NCBI RefSeq assembly: GCF_964355755.1
Contig: NC_092673.1
Location: 27,163,001-27,227,000 of the forward strand
DNA: 64,000 nucleotides
Source: Antedon mediterranea
Taxonomy: Eukaryota; Echinodermata; Crinoidea; Comatulida; Antedonidae
Direction of reading: 5' to 3'
The notes below the pieces were generated by a model. The model made no database searches. It had not been told where the DNA came from and saw only the letters and a list, made by a program, of their open reading frames with translations. Position 1 is the first letter of the stretch; each line of letters begins with the position of its first letter. Of the stretch, positions 22,460-34,067 are shown in pieces. The position numbers were made by a program, and so were the translations under genes.

Positions 22460-23174
22460 CGGGATTTCAGCTGTAAATTTAAAACGGTATGCTCAATAAA
22501 TTTAATCCCGCCAAAATTTAGACTTATAAATATAACATCCTGGTCGGTACTCCCGTTCTGAAATACTGTGATTCTACCAAACTCTTACTCCAAGAAGGAC
22601 AGACGTCTAGAAATTAAATGAAATCTGTTAAAACAATAAAAATTAAAAATGCATTTTTATATTATATACACATTTCATTACGGTAATTGTGTGCTTAAAT
22701 CTGAAACTAAAATAAAGATTTAACTGATTCACTGTTGTTGTTGATTGTTATCGGTAGTAATTGGCAACATTTTGGTCGTTTGATGTGTTTGTAATATTTA
22801 CTGTTTCCTTCTTTTATTTCAGAATAAAGTCTGTAATATTTTGAGTAGGTCTGTTGTATTAAACATGTTTTTTTGTTTTACTAACAATGTTCATTAATTA
22901 TTCTAACTAATTATTTGTATTTATTAATATCGTAAATGATTGAACAACTGATCTGCCGATGTAGGATAATATGTCATAGTAATACAATATAACCAAAACA
23001 TGAGAGATGAGATTTCAAAAACCCTCTGCAATACTCATCCGGCATTATTATCAGTGTTGATCCATCTTTTACGATATGTTGTTTATGATTTAATAACGAG
23101 TTAAAATAACACCTTTTTTGTATATTATTGAATAGCTTTCCATTGTTTTTATGACCAAGTTGAGTTTTATTAAC
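22460..23174. other. Non-coding region
   Basis: AT-rich, no supported feature. Confidence 0.5.
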
Positions 23175-23182
23175 TTGTTGAG

Positions 23183-24288
23183 GGGGTGTCACGAAACCTC
23201 AGACCACGAAAGCTCAGACCCCCTAAGACCTAAGATCACGAAAGCTAAGACCCAACACCTAAGATTACAAATACTAAGATATACTACAGCTTAAAAACAA
23301 TACTTGTTTATCCATACATAATTTTAAACACAGTAGGTTTCATTTATTACCATAAATATAATTTAATACTACCGCAAAACATAGATAAACTCACATTATT
23401 TTCGCCCGTTGAGTAAATATAATAATAATAATATTTTTTCTTTACAACAAACAAACTTGACGGGTTGTTTGTTGGTATATATTTACTCCATTGTGTTGGT
23501 TCAGAGGATGTTTTTCTTACGCACCTGCCTTTCTTGTATTTTGACTCCAAATTTGTTGACTAACTTTATCCTGAACACCACACTTTAAAATTAGGACTTA
23601 TAAGTACTTTCAGAAGGAGAAACACATAATAACAAATAAATAAATCCTTTAAATTGATGATTTTACAGATGTGTTTCTTTGTACTGTATACTGTATGACA
23701 ATGTAACTCCTCGAGCTCCCAATGCTCAATGTTTTTGTTTCTATGGAGCGCCAAAAGAGCAACAATAATAGTACAAGTATAAAAACAGAAAGAAAACGAA
23801 ACAAAAAAACTTATCATGATTTTTAAATTAAAATTTATTTGCCAGTATTTATTTCTTCGTACTTGCATGATTATACTATTATCATTACAATTTTAATTTT
23901 ACATTGTTCCATCCACACTGTAGATGGACTCCACAGAGTTTTCAGCCCTCTATATAATTTTTGCTCTTTTGACGTTCCATAGAAACAAAAACATTGAACA
24001 TGGCCCATGGGGTAGGCCTACTGTACTGTAGGCTAGTCATTTTGTGTGCGAGAAAAACGTCTGTAAAATCATCAATTTAAAAATGTATTTGTTACTTTTT
24101 ATGTGATTCTTTTTCATGAAAGTGCCAATTCTAAGGTGTGGTATGTATTCAGAATAAATGTTGGGAGTTAAAATACAAGGCAGGTGCGAAAGATAAATAT
24201 TTGTAATCTTAGGTGTTGGGTCTTAGCTTTCGTGATCTTAGGTCTTAGGGGGTCTGAGCTTTCGTGGTCTGAGCTTTCGTGACACCCC
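23183..24288. mobile_element. Foldback DNA element with 8-10-bp target duplication
   Basis: ~90-bp terminal inverted repeats start GGGGTGTCACGAAA and contain the repeated word 'cacgaaagctnagacc'. Homology between the arms continues inward almost to the centre (~23,860), so the element is one long hairpin. The left arm carries an extra ~240-bp insert (about 23,275-23,520). TTGTTGAG flanks both ends (23,175-23,182 and 24,289-24,296). The 8-bp reading would suit hAT- or P-like transposases; with one G fewer in the TIR the duplication is 10 bp. No transposase inside. Confidence 0.85.
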
Positions 24289-24296
24289 TTGTTGAG

Positions 24297-25440
24297 GATA
24301 TAGCTATTGGTTTCCAGCTGATGAGTGCAATATGCACTCCTGCATAGACAATGCATGTTTCGTTTTATGCAGGAGATCCAATCAATAGCCACCTCCCTAA
24401 CTGTAAGGATCGAAACAGCCATAACATCATCGATAATATTTCCAATTCAAATATTTGATAATTAATAATTTAATGTAAAATAACACTTTTTTTAAAGTAA
24501 TTTTCGAACATTTTCTAAAAAATTTAATGAAGATGATGATATGACTGTCCTGGGATAAACCCGTTTCAATTTTAAAAGTGTTTTTCATTTAATTTTGTTT
24601 TCGCAATGACTCCTACAAAAATATAATTATGTCTGTTTATAACGAAAAGAAAGCGCAATAGGGCCTATATGATATATGTGTTTTTTGTTTACCGTTTATA
24701 ATTACATTTTTAAACAATAATCCTTCAAATTCTAAATAGCCTATAGGCCTGTAACTTACCTTACAAAATACTTTGTACCTTTATTATCATAAATATTCTG
24801 ATAATAAATGTTCTGATCATGTTATTTATAGTTTACCCATTAGTCTAGCCTAGCTTGACTGTTCCTTCTTCATCCTCATTCACCGCAATTTTCCGAATTA
24901 GGCCTAGCCTTGCACACAAAGCAATATTCATAATTAATTATATTAATTATTATTATATTATTATTGAGTATGGTGGTGTGATAAACATTTTAATAAATAT
25001 ATGCACAAAATAGTTTTCACATTGTGTCTGGAGAGACCAAAATAATAATAATATGCCTAGGCCTAGTAAAGCTTAGTATCAAAGACCTAGCCTACGTAGG
25101 ATACGCACGGCGGGGGCGGGTGTGGTAGGCTAGACTGATGAGGAAGGGGGAGGGCCGGGGAGTCTGGCAAGGCAGGCTGCTGTACCTTTTTGACTTGCAA
25201 TGCTACACAAATATGAGCTTCTTGGCCTATATTTCAACTAAATGAGCTACTATGATAGGGTATAACAATAAGGTGTAATTAATAAATATTAATCACAACG
25301 AATAAATCTACAAATTTATCAAAGACACCTACGGTTTGAATGCGTTGTACGTCGCCGCTAGAATTGCTGTGGTCTGGTTACAAATTTAAATCAAGGAGGC
25401 GGGAACGAGATGCGTAAATGTCACGCGCACGCAAGTTCCC
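24297..25440. other. Non-coding region with a GC-rich patch
   Basis: 25,105-25,170 contains 'ggcgggggcgggtgtgg' and 'gaagggggagggccgggg', GC-box-like words that might mark a promoter. No first exon is visible. Confidence 0.3.
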
Positions 25441-25448
25441 ATGAACTT

Positions 25449-27056
25449 AAACTCGTCACTTGAGGACGAGTTTGGTTATCCGCCAGCAACAAAGCGTATC
25501 TTGCGTATTCAAGTACTTCCAAGTTATGACTTTTCCAAAAAAAGTAGGCTATTCAAAATTAAAACTGCCCTCTCAGTGTAATAACCAACTAAACCCTTTT
25601 AATTAATTGTTTTCCCGTGACGGGACTCGAACCCGGTACCTCTGATACCAAAGTCGGTTGCATTACACATCGAGCCATATGACCACCTGCTGACGAAAAT
25701 CCGAAGAAAGAGTCCTCGTTCATTCGGTATGTCGTGAACCCCCTCGATGCAAGTTGATTATTACATATCAAACTTAAATCATAAATTTTACTATGATGAA
25801 ATCTTCAAAAATTTTAAACGCTGATATTTTATGAAAGTACCTACTTTCAAGTTTTATATATTAACATGTAAAGAAAAAAGATAAATGTTATGTTTATTGT
25901 TTTGCTCTTTGAATAAGTTTATGTTTGTTTGATGATAAATATTTCAAAAATTATATTTAATATGCAAATAATGTAGCCATCAAACACGTTTTAGCATTCA
26001 ACACTATAATAAATCAGACCTATGATTCATACACTGCAAGAAATTAAAATAAAAAATGGGGGTAACCTTGCATTCTGATGAACTGTGTCATTTTTAAAAG
26101 TAGACATATTTTGGAACATTTTCACAATTTGTTGACGTTTTCGTGCGCAACCTGTCATGTTTAACGTGCTCGTAGAACGCCATTTCAAGTTGAAAAGTGA
26201 ATAAAATAACGTAAAATTGTTAACAGAAGATTTAAAAACACAAATCGTGTAAAAGAAATGCTCATACCTGTTCCCTGCGCCGTGCGCGCGTAAAAATGTG
26301 CGCACCAGTGGCAATTTTTTAAACGCTTAAAATGACCTGAATCGTGCTCTAATTTAATCAGAAATTGATTTGAAGCATTTTAAAATTCCAAACGCCATTT
26401 ACGCGCGCACTTTCTAATGTTACAAATTGCGATAGCGTTAAAAAAGTTAACTATTGATGTGAAGCAAACGTGGCTGAAAATGACGTTAAAAAATATTCAT
26501 TTGTTTCGAAGTTATAACCAATTTAAGATTTTCAGAAAATCACGCGTAACTTACGCTACGCGGCTCTGACATCGTCAAAAAGCTTGGCTGGACAACTTCA
26601 GTAAAATGTCTATATGTTGAACAAGTTACAAAATGTTATGTTAACGCGTTACAGAGAAACAGCGTGCACAAATTAGGAGCATTTTAAAATTTCAAACGCA
26701 GTTTACGCGCAGACTTTCTAGTGTTCAAAAATTTGCTGAAGAGCGAAAAAGTTAGCCATTGATGTGAAGAAAACGTGGCTGAAAATTTCGTTAAAAAATA
26801 TTTATCGGTTTCGAAGTTATGACCGATTTAAGATTTTCAGAAAATCGCGCGTAACTTACGCTACGCGGATCTGACATTGTCAAAAAGCTTCGCAGTACAT
26901 CTTCAGTTAATTGTCTATATGTTGACCAAGTTACAAAATGTTATGTTAACACGTTCAAGAGAAAACGCGTACACAAAATCGGAGAAAGAAAGAAGAATAA
27001 TAAAAAAAAAAAGTAACACTACAATAACAAAGGTTATCCGCTTGAGGCGGATAACC
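25449..27056 (+). mobile_element. Hairpin-ended (Helentron/HINE-like) element, G-type, diverged
   Basis: 5' hairpin arms AAACTCGTC and GACGAGTTT (25,449-25,473), then GGTTATCCGC (25,474-25,483). The 3' end is a flush hairpin with arms GGTTATCCGC and GCGGATAACC (27,032-27,056), followed by an A-run. The interior shares 'atgttgaccaagttacaaaatgtt'-like blocks with the 38-59-kb array and has its own ~340-bp internal duplication (26,340-26,560 versus 26,680-26,890). A SINE lies at ~25,610. No coding capacity. Confidence 0.8.
25612..25692 (-). repeat. tRNA-derived SINE fragment
   Basis: Minus strand: 'tcatatggctcgatgtgta' (box A region) and 'gggttcgagtcccgtcac' (near-perfect box B). No closed cloverleaf, so a SINE remnant and not a tRNA gene. 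Confidence 0.6.
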
Positions 27057-27094
27057 AAAAAAAAAAAATAATAAAGATTTCATACAATAACAAT

Positions 27095-27182
27095 AGGTGA
27101 TCATTTTATTCTAAATGATCACCTAATAATAAAGATTTCATACAATAACAATAGGTGATCATTTTATTCTAAATGATCACCT
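27095..27182 (+). repeat. Two solo 3' hairpin ends of another subtype
   Basis: Two 58-bp units, each 'catacaataacaa' plus a hairpin with arms AGGTGATCATTT and AAATGATCACCT (27,095-27,124; 27,153-27,182). The lead-in matches the tail of the array elements ('catacaataacaagg'), so these look like orphan 3' ends of a subfamily whose body is not in this window. Confidence 0.7.
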
Positions 27183-27498
27183 AATTAGATGAGAAAAGGG
27201 TCTATCTATAAGTGACTGAATAAATGGTACTTAAAATTACTAAATAATTGCACATAAAATGCAGGTTATAATAAGGACATAAGTATAAATTAGATGAGAA
27301 AAGGGTCTATCTATAAGTGACTGAATAAATGGTACTTAAAATTACTAAATAATTGCACATAAAATGCAGGTTATAATAAGGACATAAGTATAAATTAGAT
27401 GAGAAAAGGGTCTATCTATAAGTGACTGAATAAATGGTACTTAAAATTACTAAATAATTGCACATAAAATGCAGGTTATAATAAGGACATAAGTATAC
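27183..27498. repeat. Tandem repeat, 3 x 105 bp
   Basis: Three practically identical 105-bp units beginning 'aattagatgagaaaaggg' at 27,183, 27,288 and 27,393. Lies immediately after the orphan hairpins. Confidence 0.95.
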
Positions 27499-27499
27499 A

Positions 27500-28570
27500 T
27501 ATAATGGTACAGGTTATAAATATTTAATTATAATAATTAATGATGAGAACACTTACGGTTACGAGTAGACATGTACATTGGTACATTACAGTACGAGCAA
27601 TCCTTGGCAGTTGGATAAAGACCCCTTCGTTGGAAAAAGTCCAGGTAGTCATCAAATCTATCTTCGGCAGCATGGTCCTTGGTTTAAATCGCAGTAAATC
27701 AAATCGAGACGCAGTAAAATATCGGAGTTGTATAATATAGTTGAAAGTCTTTCGAAAAATGAGTGATTTGAAGACAACTGAACTTGGTTTATATACATGT
27801 GCCATATTTTAGTTTGTATACATAGCTCCATGTCGGCATGAGTGATATTGTTATATGCTTTATTATGTAATATATTTATTGTAAGCTTAACGCATTTTTG
27901 CGGCGCGTGGCCGGCCGGCGGCCTGTTTGTGTGTGCGCATGCGGCGCATTTCTCTGATGAACAATGTAATCGGAACATCAATGAGACACCTTTGTGCGGC
28001 GATTTTTGTTTCTTAACCTGATTACATATTTTATTAATATTTATTTCTTCCCAACCATTTTTTTTTTAAACTCAAAATTTGAAACACTACCGTTTAGCTT
28101 TTTCATTCAAATTGAAGATTGAATTTAATGAAATGCTATGTACTGTACTGTTTAACAAATCAACGTAACGGTACAATAGGTTATGATTACTTCAAATCGA
28201 AATAGCTAGGTTTTTAACGACTGATTTATCTTTAAAAAACGCCTAAAAATAAAAGAGAGAGAGAGAGAGAGAATAGCAATTACGTGTTGTAATAATACAG
28301 TAGTAACGGTACAATATATAATACTTTTGGTAAAGGAAATCGAATACTAGGTTTTTTAAGGACTGAATAAACACAAGTGTGACGTCGTCTGGAATCAGGA
28401 ATTTTATATTCATAATTACAAGTTGTACTTGGATATCAAACTGTCTATTTGGTCGTCTTGAGCCTCAAGAGAATAGCAACTATGTATGAGCTGTAATGAA
28501 CAGTACCGGTAAGTACAGTATAAAAATCATATATCGACTAGCATTAAAATTACAAGTGAGAGTCTGTAGT
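27500..28570. other. Non-coding; GC-rich patch and (GA)n
   Basis: 27,900-27,955 is a GC-rich patch ('gcggcgcgtggccggccgg'). A (GA)n microsatellite lies at 28,253-28,272. No exon supported. Confidence 0.5.
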
Positions 28571-28739
28571 ACAGTGAAAAATTTCATTTCAAAATTTTAG
28601 CAAAATTGCTAATCAAACTGATTTTTGAGTCGAGAAACATAGTTTTGTATTGTATTTTTTGCTACACAATTTTCAAAATGTGTAGCAATAAGGTTGTTTT
28701 GTATAGCTTTTTGCTATGCCACACTGGCGAAATTATTTT

Positions 28740-29215
28740 TTTTAAATTTATTTTATTTATTTATTCGGTATATAGAAATATATTACAAAACGACAGTCAA
28801 GGACTGAAATGAATTTTATTACAAATGACTAAAAATTAGTTAAAATTGCTATAAAAATAGAAACATCTTATTAAAATTAGATATCGTACCATAAAATTAA
28901 AAACATACATGAATAAAAAACCTTAAAACATTCACTTATAACATATCTAAAAAAAAGTAGTAGATAAAAAAGACGTTCAAAACAGGTTAAAAAAGATATT
29001 ATATATAGTGATTTAATACGCAAATAATGTTTCTACATTTTTTTTACTGCAGAGTTTACGTGAATTTCTGTCAGCATTGATCATGTTGTATTCCACCACT
29101 AGATTTGCATTTGTAAAGAACGCCTTTGTCTTAAAATTCCGTCTCCACCCTGCTTTGACGTGATTTCTTTGTTTAACATACCTAGGTCTATATTGTTCCA
29201 TTGTGGCAGTCCAGC
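28740..29215 (-). mobile_element. Probable LINE 3' remnant
   Basis: Reading leftward, a short coding tail (YNMINADRNSRKLCSKKN) resembles the 'Trp-Asn-x-Leu ... Arg-x-Ser' end of LINE ORF2. It is followed by an AT-rich stretch ending in (ATTT)n-like sequence at ~28,745. Weak. Confidence 0.35.
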
Positions 29216-29559
29216 AATCACATAGTGGTTTTCTAACGTTAGTGTTTGGTTAATGTTTAGGTTCACTAATAACTGTTATTTTATTACATTTCTATAACGT
29301 CAAAAGAAACATTCAGATAACGTTTTTAGGTTAGCATTTATAGGATACATAACGCTATAAAAACGGTACTTGAATTTTAAAACTATAAAAATTAGAAAAA
29401 AAAATTAATAAAAACATTATTAGATAATGCCTCATTTCTATCATTTTATTATACATAACCCTAACCCTTTATTTGTTAATACTGTACTAACTTAGTTATT
29501 TAGATAGATTTAGATACACATAGGCGCTAGGCCGGCAAAAGTTATTAAAATATATATAT

Positions 29560-29710
29560 TTAAAATTAAATAATATAAATAGATATATTTTATCTGTATT
29601 TTATTGTTAACCGTTTTTGATGTTGTATTGTTTTATGTTTCAAACCTGTTAGTGGCGGTATTTATCGCTGTTGGTTTTAATTGAATAAAAGAATAAAATA
29701 AAAAATATGT
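29560..29710 (+). mobile_element. Probable retroelement 3' tail
   Basis: 'gttagtggcggtatttatcg' followed by 'gaataaaagaataaaataaa' is the usual form of a LINE 3' terminus. No coding part is recognised upstream. Confidence 0.3.
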
Positions 29711-30127
29711 TTCAGAACACCAGGTTTATTTCATTTTTACATTATATTTTATCAGTAAACTGTATATTATTAAATGCCTGGAATTTTTATCATTTTATTT
29801 TATTGATGATCCTCCTTTATCTGCAAAAAAATAAAAACATTGTTAGATAGGTCTACATTGTTATATAATTATGTAAACATTTAGTATATTCTTTAGTTGT
29901 TGGAATTCGATCATGATTAAGTCAATTACAAGGCGGTAGACCGGGAACCAGTCAACTGACAGAAGAGGGCTCTCAATGTCATTTCTATTGACGTACCTGC
30001 ACACAATATTTATAACCACACACCCCCACTTTAATAATGGAATAACCCTAATAACCGACTGGCCTCTAGACTCTAGCAGCCTCTACTAACTAGCCTAGTC
30101 TAGTCACTGGTCTGTGCTCGTGTCTAT

Positions 30128-31202
30128 GGCCCTGTTCAGACCCATGGCGTTAGACCGTTTTAGCGTACGACGCTAAAAGAATGTGTGTCTGAACAGTTGG
30201 GGATTAGCGTACAACGCGTCGTACAACGGTTGTAGCGTTGTAGTGGAAAACGGTTGATAGTACCGTTTTAGCGTACGACGCTACTGTAAGTCAACGTTGT
30301 ATCCAATCAGAACGTTTCCTGTTATGACGCGAAACAAGGTTTGACCTAGGCTGACATCTTGTATCGTCAATGTGTGAGATGGATTTCAATAACAAAAAGG
30401 CCAGAATAAATAAGGCCTAACTACACTACAAATACAACTGTTACAAAGGCTACAAACTATTATCAACTGATTACCATTATATTTTCTAACAAATGACATA
30501 AATACATGCACCTTGTATTTCAACATAGGGACTACGATCCCATCCGCTTTTAGGCCTAGCTAGGCCTAGAGCCATTCAGGCATTTCATTCAAGCTAAAAA
30601 CTAGCGTGGGACATCAAGTCACTCATTCATACAAGGCAGACTAGACTGGACAAGTTTAATGCTGAAAACCCCCTAACTCCTAAAAAAATCAGTAAACAAA
30701 CAAGGGGAGCTGTGTCCCTTTTATTAGCAAGTTAAGGGTTATTTTCAACCGACTGGACTGGGTGGGAATATATATCTTTGACTGGACTGGATAGACTAAT
30801 CACAATCATATTTTTCTTCATCATTACGAGGCCTGCTTTATTTTCGTAGCACAAGAGCCTGGGGAAAATGTTTTTTACTACAAAATAAAAACAATTGAAA
30901 CAGAAATTTGGCTTTACTATATTTTTCTTAAATAAATTCTGAGGTATGTTTTATTTACGGCAAATGTTGTCATAATTGTAGGGCTGAGATCTAGGCCTAT
31001 ATACAGTGGAAATGATGAAAACACGTGGGTAAGAGCACATGAATATGCAACTAGAAACAACCTGGATGACGTACTTCCGTTGTAACAATAATCGTACGCT
31101 ATGGGTCTGAACACCTCGTTTTTTTCTCTGCGGTTTGTAACGTGACCTTGATAGTAACGTTGTACGCTAAAACGGTCTAACGCCATGGGTCTGAACAGGG
31201 CC
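30128..31202. mobile_element. Harbinger/Tourist-like non-autonomous element
   Basis: Long TIRs beginning GGCCCTGTTCAGACCCATGG on both ends, flanked by a TAT direct repeat (30,125-30,127 and 31,203-31,205). A 3-bp T-rich duplication and a GGCC-starting TIR fit PIF/Harbinger. Subterminal 'gcgtacgacgc'-type words repeat several times on the left. No transposase. Nested in the 28,572-31,569 element. Confidence 0.75.
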
Positions 31203-31569
31203 TATGGCACACAAGGTACCGAGATCGAGTCTCACCTTGGGAAACGAAATAAGATTTTTTTTATTATCCGTATTGTTTGTTCAATTTATTTTTTAGTGTA
31301 TAGATTATAATATACACATAATTTATAATGAAATCTATATAAAATGTAAGTAATGTCTTCATTACTTATGTAACAATGTGGTTTATGACATTATCAGGGA
31401 ACATTTTCGCCAGTGTAGCGTAGCAAAAAGCTATACAAAACAACCTTATTGCTACACATTTTGAAAATTGTGTAGCAAAAAATACAATACAAAACTATGT
31501 TTCTCGACTTAAAAATCAGTTTGATTAGCAATATTGCTAAACAAAATTTTTAAATGAAAATTTTCCCTG

Positions 31570-32560
31570 AGGGATCTTTGATCGGATTGTGATACCGGCT
31601 ATTGTATTCCCGTTAGCAAGATCCTATAATATATCAAAATAATTAAAGATTATGAGAAAATCAATCAATCAATATATCTTTTAAAAATTATCTTTATTTA
31701 AATCAATGCATAAACCTATAATTCGTCATAATGATTTTGATTTGTCATTTCAATGTGCTTTTCTAACCATTGGGCTTTTTGCATATAAAAGTTTATATTT
31801 CCCACTTGATTCTGTTAATGATCAATTATTACATTTTTTCCCATGCTTAAATTTGCTGGTACCAAACAGGTTAATTGGTTTAGAAATAAAGAATTCCATT
31901 TCTTTTATAATATAGTTTATTTGTAATACAAAAGAATTAGAATTCATTGTCTTACAGTACAATCAGCTAAAATGTGCAGGTACCAAATGTTAATTTGTTT
32001 AGAAATAACGAATTCCATTTTTTTTGTAAATACAAAAGAATTATAATTCATTGTCTTACTCTTACACTGTACAGTACAATCAGCTAAACTTTATTAGAAT
32101 ATAGAGACATTCCACAGTAAATTGCAATCCTATTGCAACATAAGTTGACACATCATAAATTGTTTTACACCAAATTGGAAATTTTCATATTTTTGAATTG
32201 TATAAAAGTTGTTTTATATTATTGAAAATGCAAATTTTATGTCACAGAATTATATCAATTACCTATAATTTTTTTAAATAAACAAATCCTACAATTTTTT
32301 AGTTAGATACTGTATGTTTATAGATGTTCACTTTTTTATGATTTGCATGATCCATTTTGACATAAACCATATTAAAAATAGGCATGGTAATAGGATACAT
32401 TCCGGCATACAGTTCTGTGAGGAAAATCAATTCAAATGGTTTGGAAATCTTTAAAAATGTTAGTGTTATTATTTTAGTATGGTGCTGTCTTTGATACTAT
32501 AGCAAAATATATTTTATTGAAATAGTTACAGCATAGAGCCTTCTGAACCATTTTCAGTTC
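31570..32560. other. Non-coding, one ~115-bp tandem duplication
   Basis: 31,854-31,975 and 31,973-32,094 share 'ggtaccaaa', 'tttagaaata' and 'acagtacaatcagctaaa' in order. An (AATC) tail at ~31,660 suggests a SINE/LINE end. Confidence 0.55.
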
Positions 32561-32569
32561 CTTTTAAAG

Positions 32570-32745
32570 TCCCACCCATGCCCTACGTTTTTTAGATCTA
32601 ATTTAAGGGCAAAAACGACATTTAATGTAAAAACAAATACTATTTATGGTCCTATTGCGATAACTATTTTTGTCTTTACGGTTAAAAATGTGAAAAATAA
32701 GTTGATTCTAATAATATTAGCGGCCTGCTATAATAAGAAAACAAA
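32570..32745 (+). repeat. Dispersed repeat, copy 2
   Basis: Homologous to 13,145-13,310. The left limit ('aaagtcccacccatgccc') extends beyond copy 1 and may be nearer the true end. Confidence 0.6.
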
Positions 32746-32770
32746 ATCAAAGTAATTATTTAAATGTATA

Positions 32771-33790
32771 GTAATAATAAAAATATTTGGTGCATTTGTT
32801 AAATTTAATATTAAAACAAAAAGTTACCAGTTTTAAAGTGTCTTGGCTGCAATCAGCAAAAAAAATTGTTATAATGTTTGAATATTTGGAGTGAGTGGCC
32901 GAGCGGTTAAGACAGTGGAACCGTAATTACGTAGCCATAACATCGGCAGGGTTCGAGGCGCACTCACTCCATGTTCCTGGTGGTAGAACGAGTCTTCTCG
33001 GATAAGGACTATAAACCGTAGGTCCAGTGTACACATCTAGCTCGTGTGCACTTTAAAGAACCTAGTACATCTTTCGAGACAAGTAGGGGGTATTAGTACA
33101 TCACAGCCACTGATCATCAACTGGGCCGTCTGGGAGACCAGTCTTTGACTGAAGAGGTTACCCAGTATAAATATAAATTTCAATCAATCAATCAATATTA
33201 AATATTTATGTACTGCTGTTTTTCTTGGTTGAATCAATGTAGGAAATGAATTAAAGTTACTAGTAGTACTAGTATTTTAATTAATTTTTGTTGTATGTTT
33301 TTTGTTTGTTACATTACGACAAGGAATGACCTGGTTTAATGTTTTTAAAGTAATATATGCATTATAAAACGTCAAAAATTGTAGGGAATGGGTCTTTAAC
33401 TAAGTAAGTAATTTATTTAATTTTCTTACTGGCACCAAACACAACAATTCTTTTGTATTGCACAAAAGAAATCTAATTCTTTTGTGTTTGATTAGTGATT
33501 GTTCTGAGTGGTTAATGTCTGATTACCAAATTTTAAAAAGTCATTAAACAATGCAATTTAAACAGCATTCTATCTCACTTGAAGACAAAATCAACAGTAA
33601 TGATAAAAAGATTTGGTACATTTGTTAAATTTAAAATTAAAACAAAAGGTTACCAGTTTTAAAGTGTCTTGGCTGCAATCAGCAAAAAAAATGTTATAAT
33701 GTTTGAATGTTAAATATTTATCATATATGTACTGCAGCGCTGTTTTTCTTGGTTGAATCAATGTAGGAAATGAATTAAAGTTATAAGTAC
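32771..33790. repeat. Direct duplication, one copy holding the SINE
   Basis: Copy A is 32,771-32,887 plus 33,196-33,265. Copy B is 33,597-33,790, uninterrupted. Shared: 'taccagttttaaagtgtctt', 'ggctgcaatcagcaaaaaaa', 'cttggttgaatcaatgtagg'. Confidence 0.9.
32888..33195 (+). mobile_element. tRNA-derived SINE, full length, AATC tail
   Basis: The head (32,888-32,970) has matched acceptor-stem ends GGAGTGAG and CTCACTCC, box A 'tggccgagcggttaagac' (Leu/Ser-tRNA-like) and box B 'gggttcgaggc'. A ~200-bp body contains 'ctataaaccgtaggtccag' and 'gtgcactttaaagaacc', resembling conserved metazoan SINE central domains. The tail is (AATC)n. The paralogue at 33,704 lacks the insert, so the boundaries are fixed by comparison. 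Confidence 0.9.
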
Positions 33791-34067
33791 TTGATATTTT
33801 AATTATTACAAGTTATATACAGTACTATAGTTAGTAATTATTATTATATACTGTAATAGCCAGTTGCAAACAGGTGTGAAATAAAATAATTGTTTGTGAT
33901 TTTTTATCTTTTATTATAGTGAATTAGAAGTTGTGAGGTTATGACTGAATTGCAGACATACTGAACAGGCCTGTGTTTCCAAAATGGTGATGTTTACCGT
34001 ACTCATTTTCTCAATTTTAGAAATTCATGTGCAGTTGATAGCTTTTTAGAATTGGCATTTTTTTTGT

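Larger units (their letters stand above)
28572..31569. mobile_element. ~3-kb element with ~165-bp terminal inverted repeats
   Basis: 28,572-28,738 and 31,403-31,569 are inverted copies, starting CAGTGAAAAATTTC on the left and CAGGGAAAATTTTC on the right. They share 'gattttTgagtcgagaaac' and 'tgtagcaataaggttg'. Interior: a probable LINE remnant and a nested Harbinger-like element. No transposase and no clear target duplication. Confidence 0.8.

Noticed and set aside
30917-31186. Minus-strand 89-codon ORF
   Set aside because: Overlaps the right TIR of the Harbinger-like element; no transposase motif.
32888-32970. Genuine Leu/Ser tRNA gene
   Set aside because: Acceptor stem and boxes are good, but the T stem does not pair and a SINE body with an AATC tail follows.
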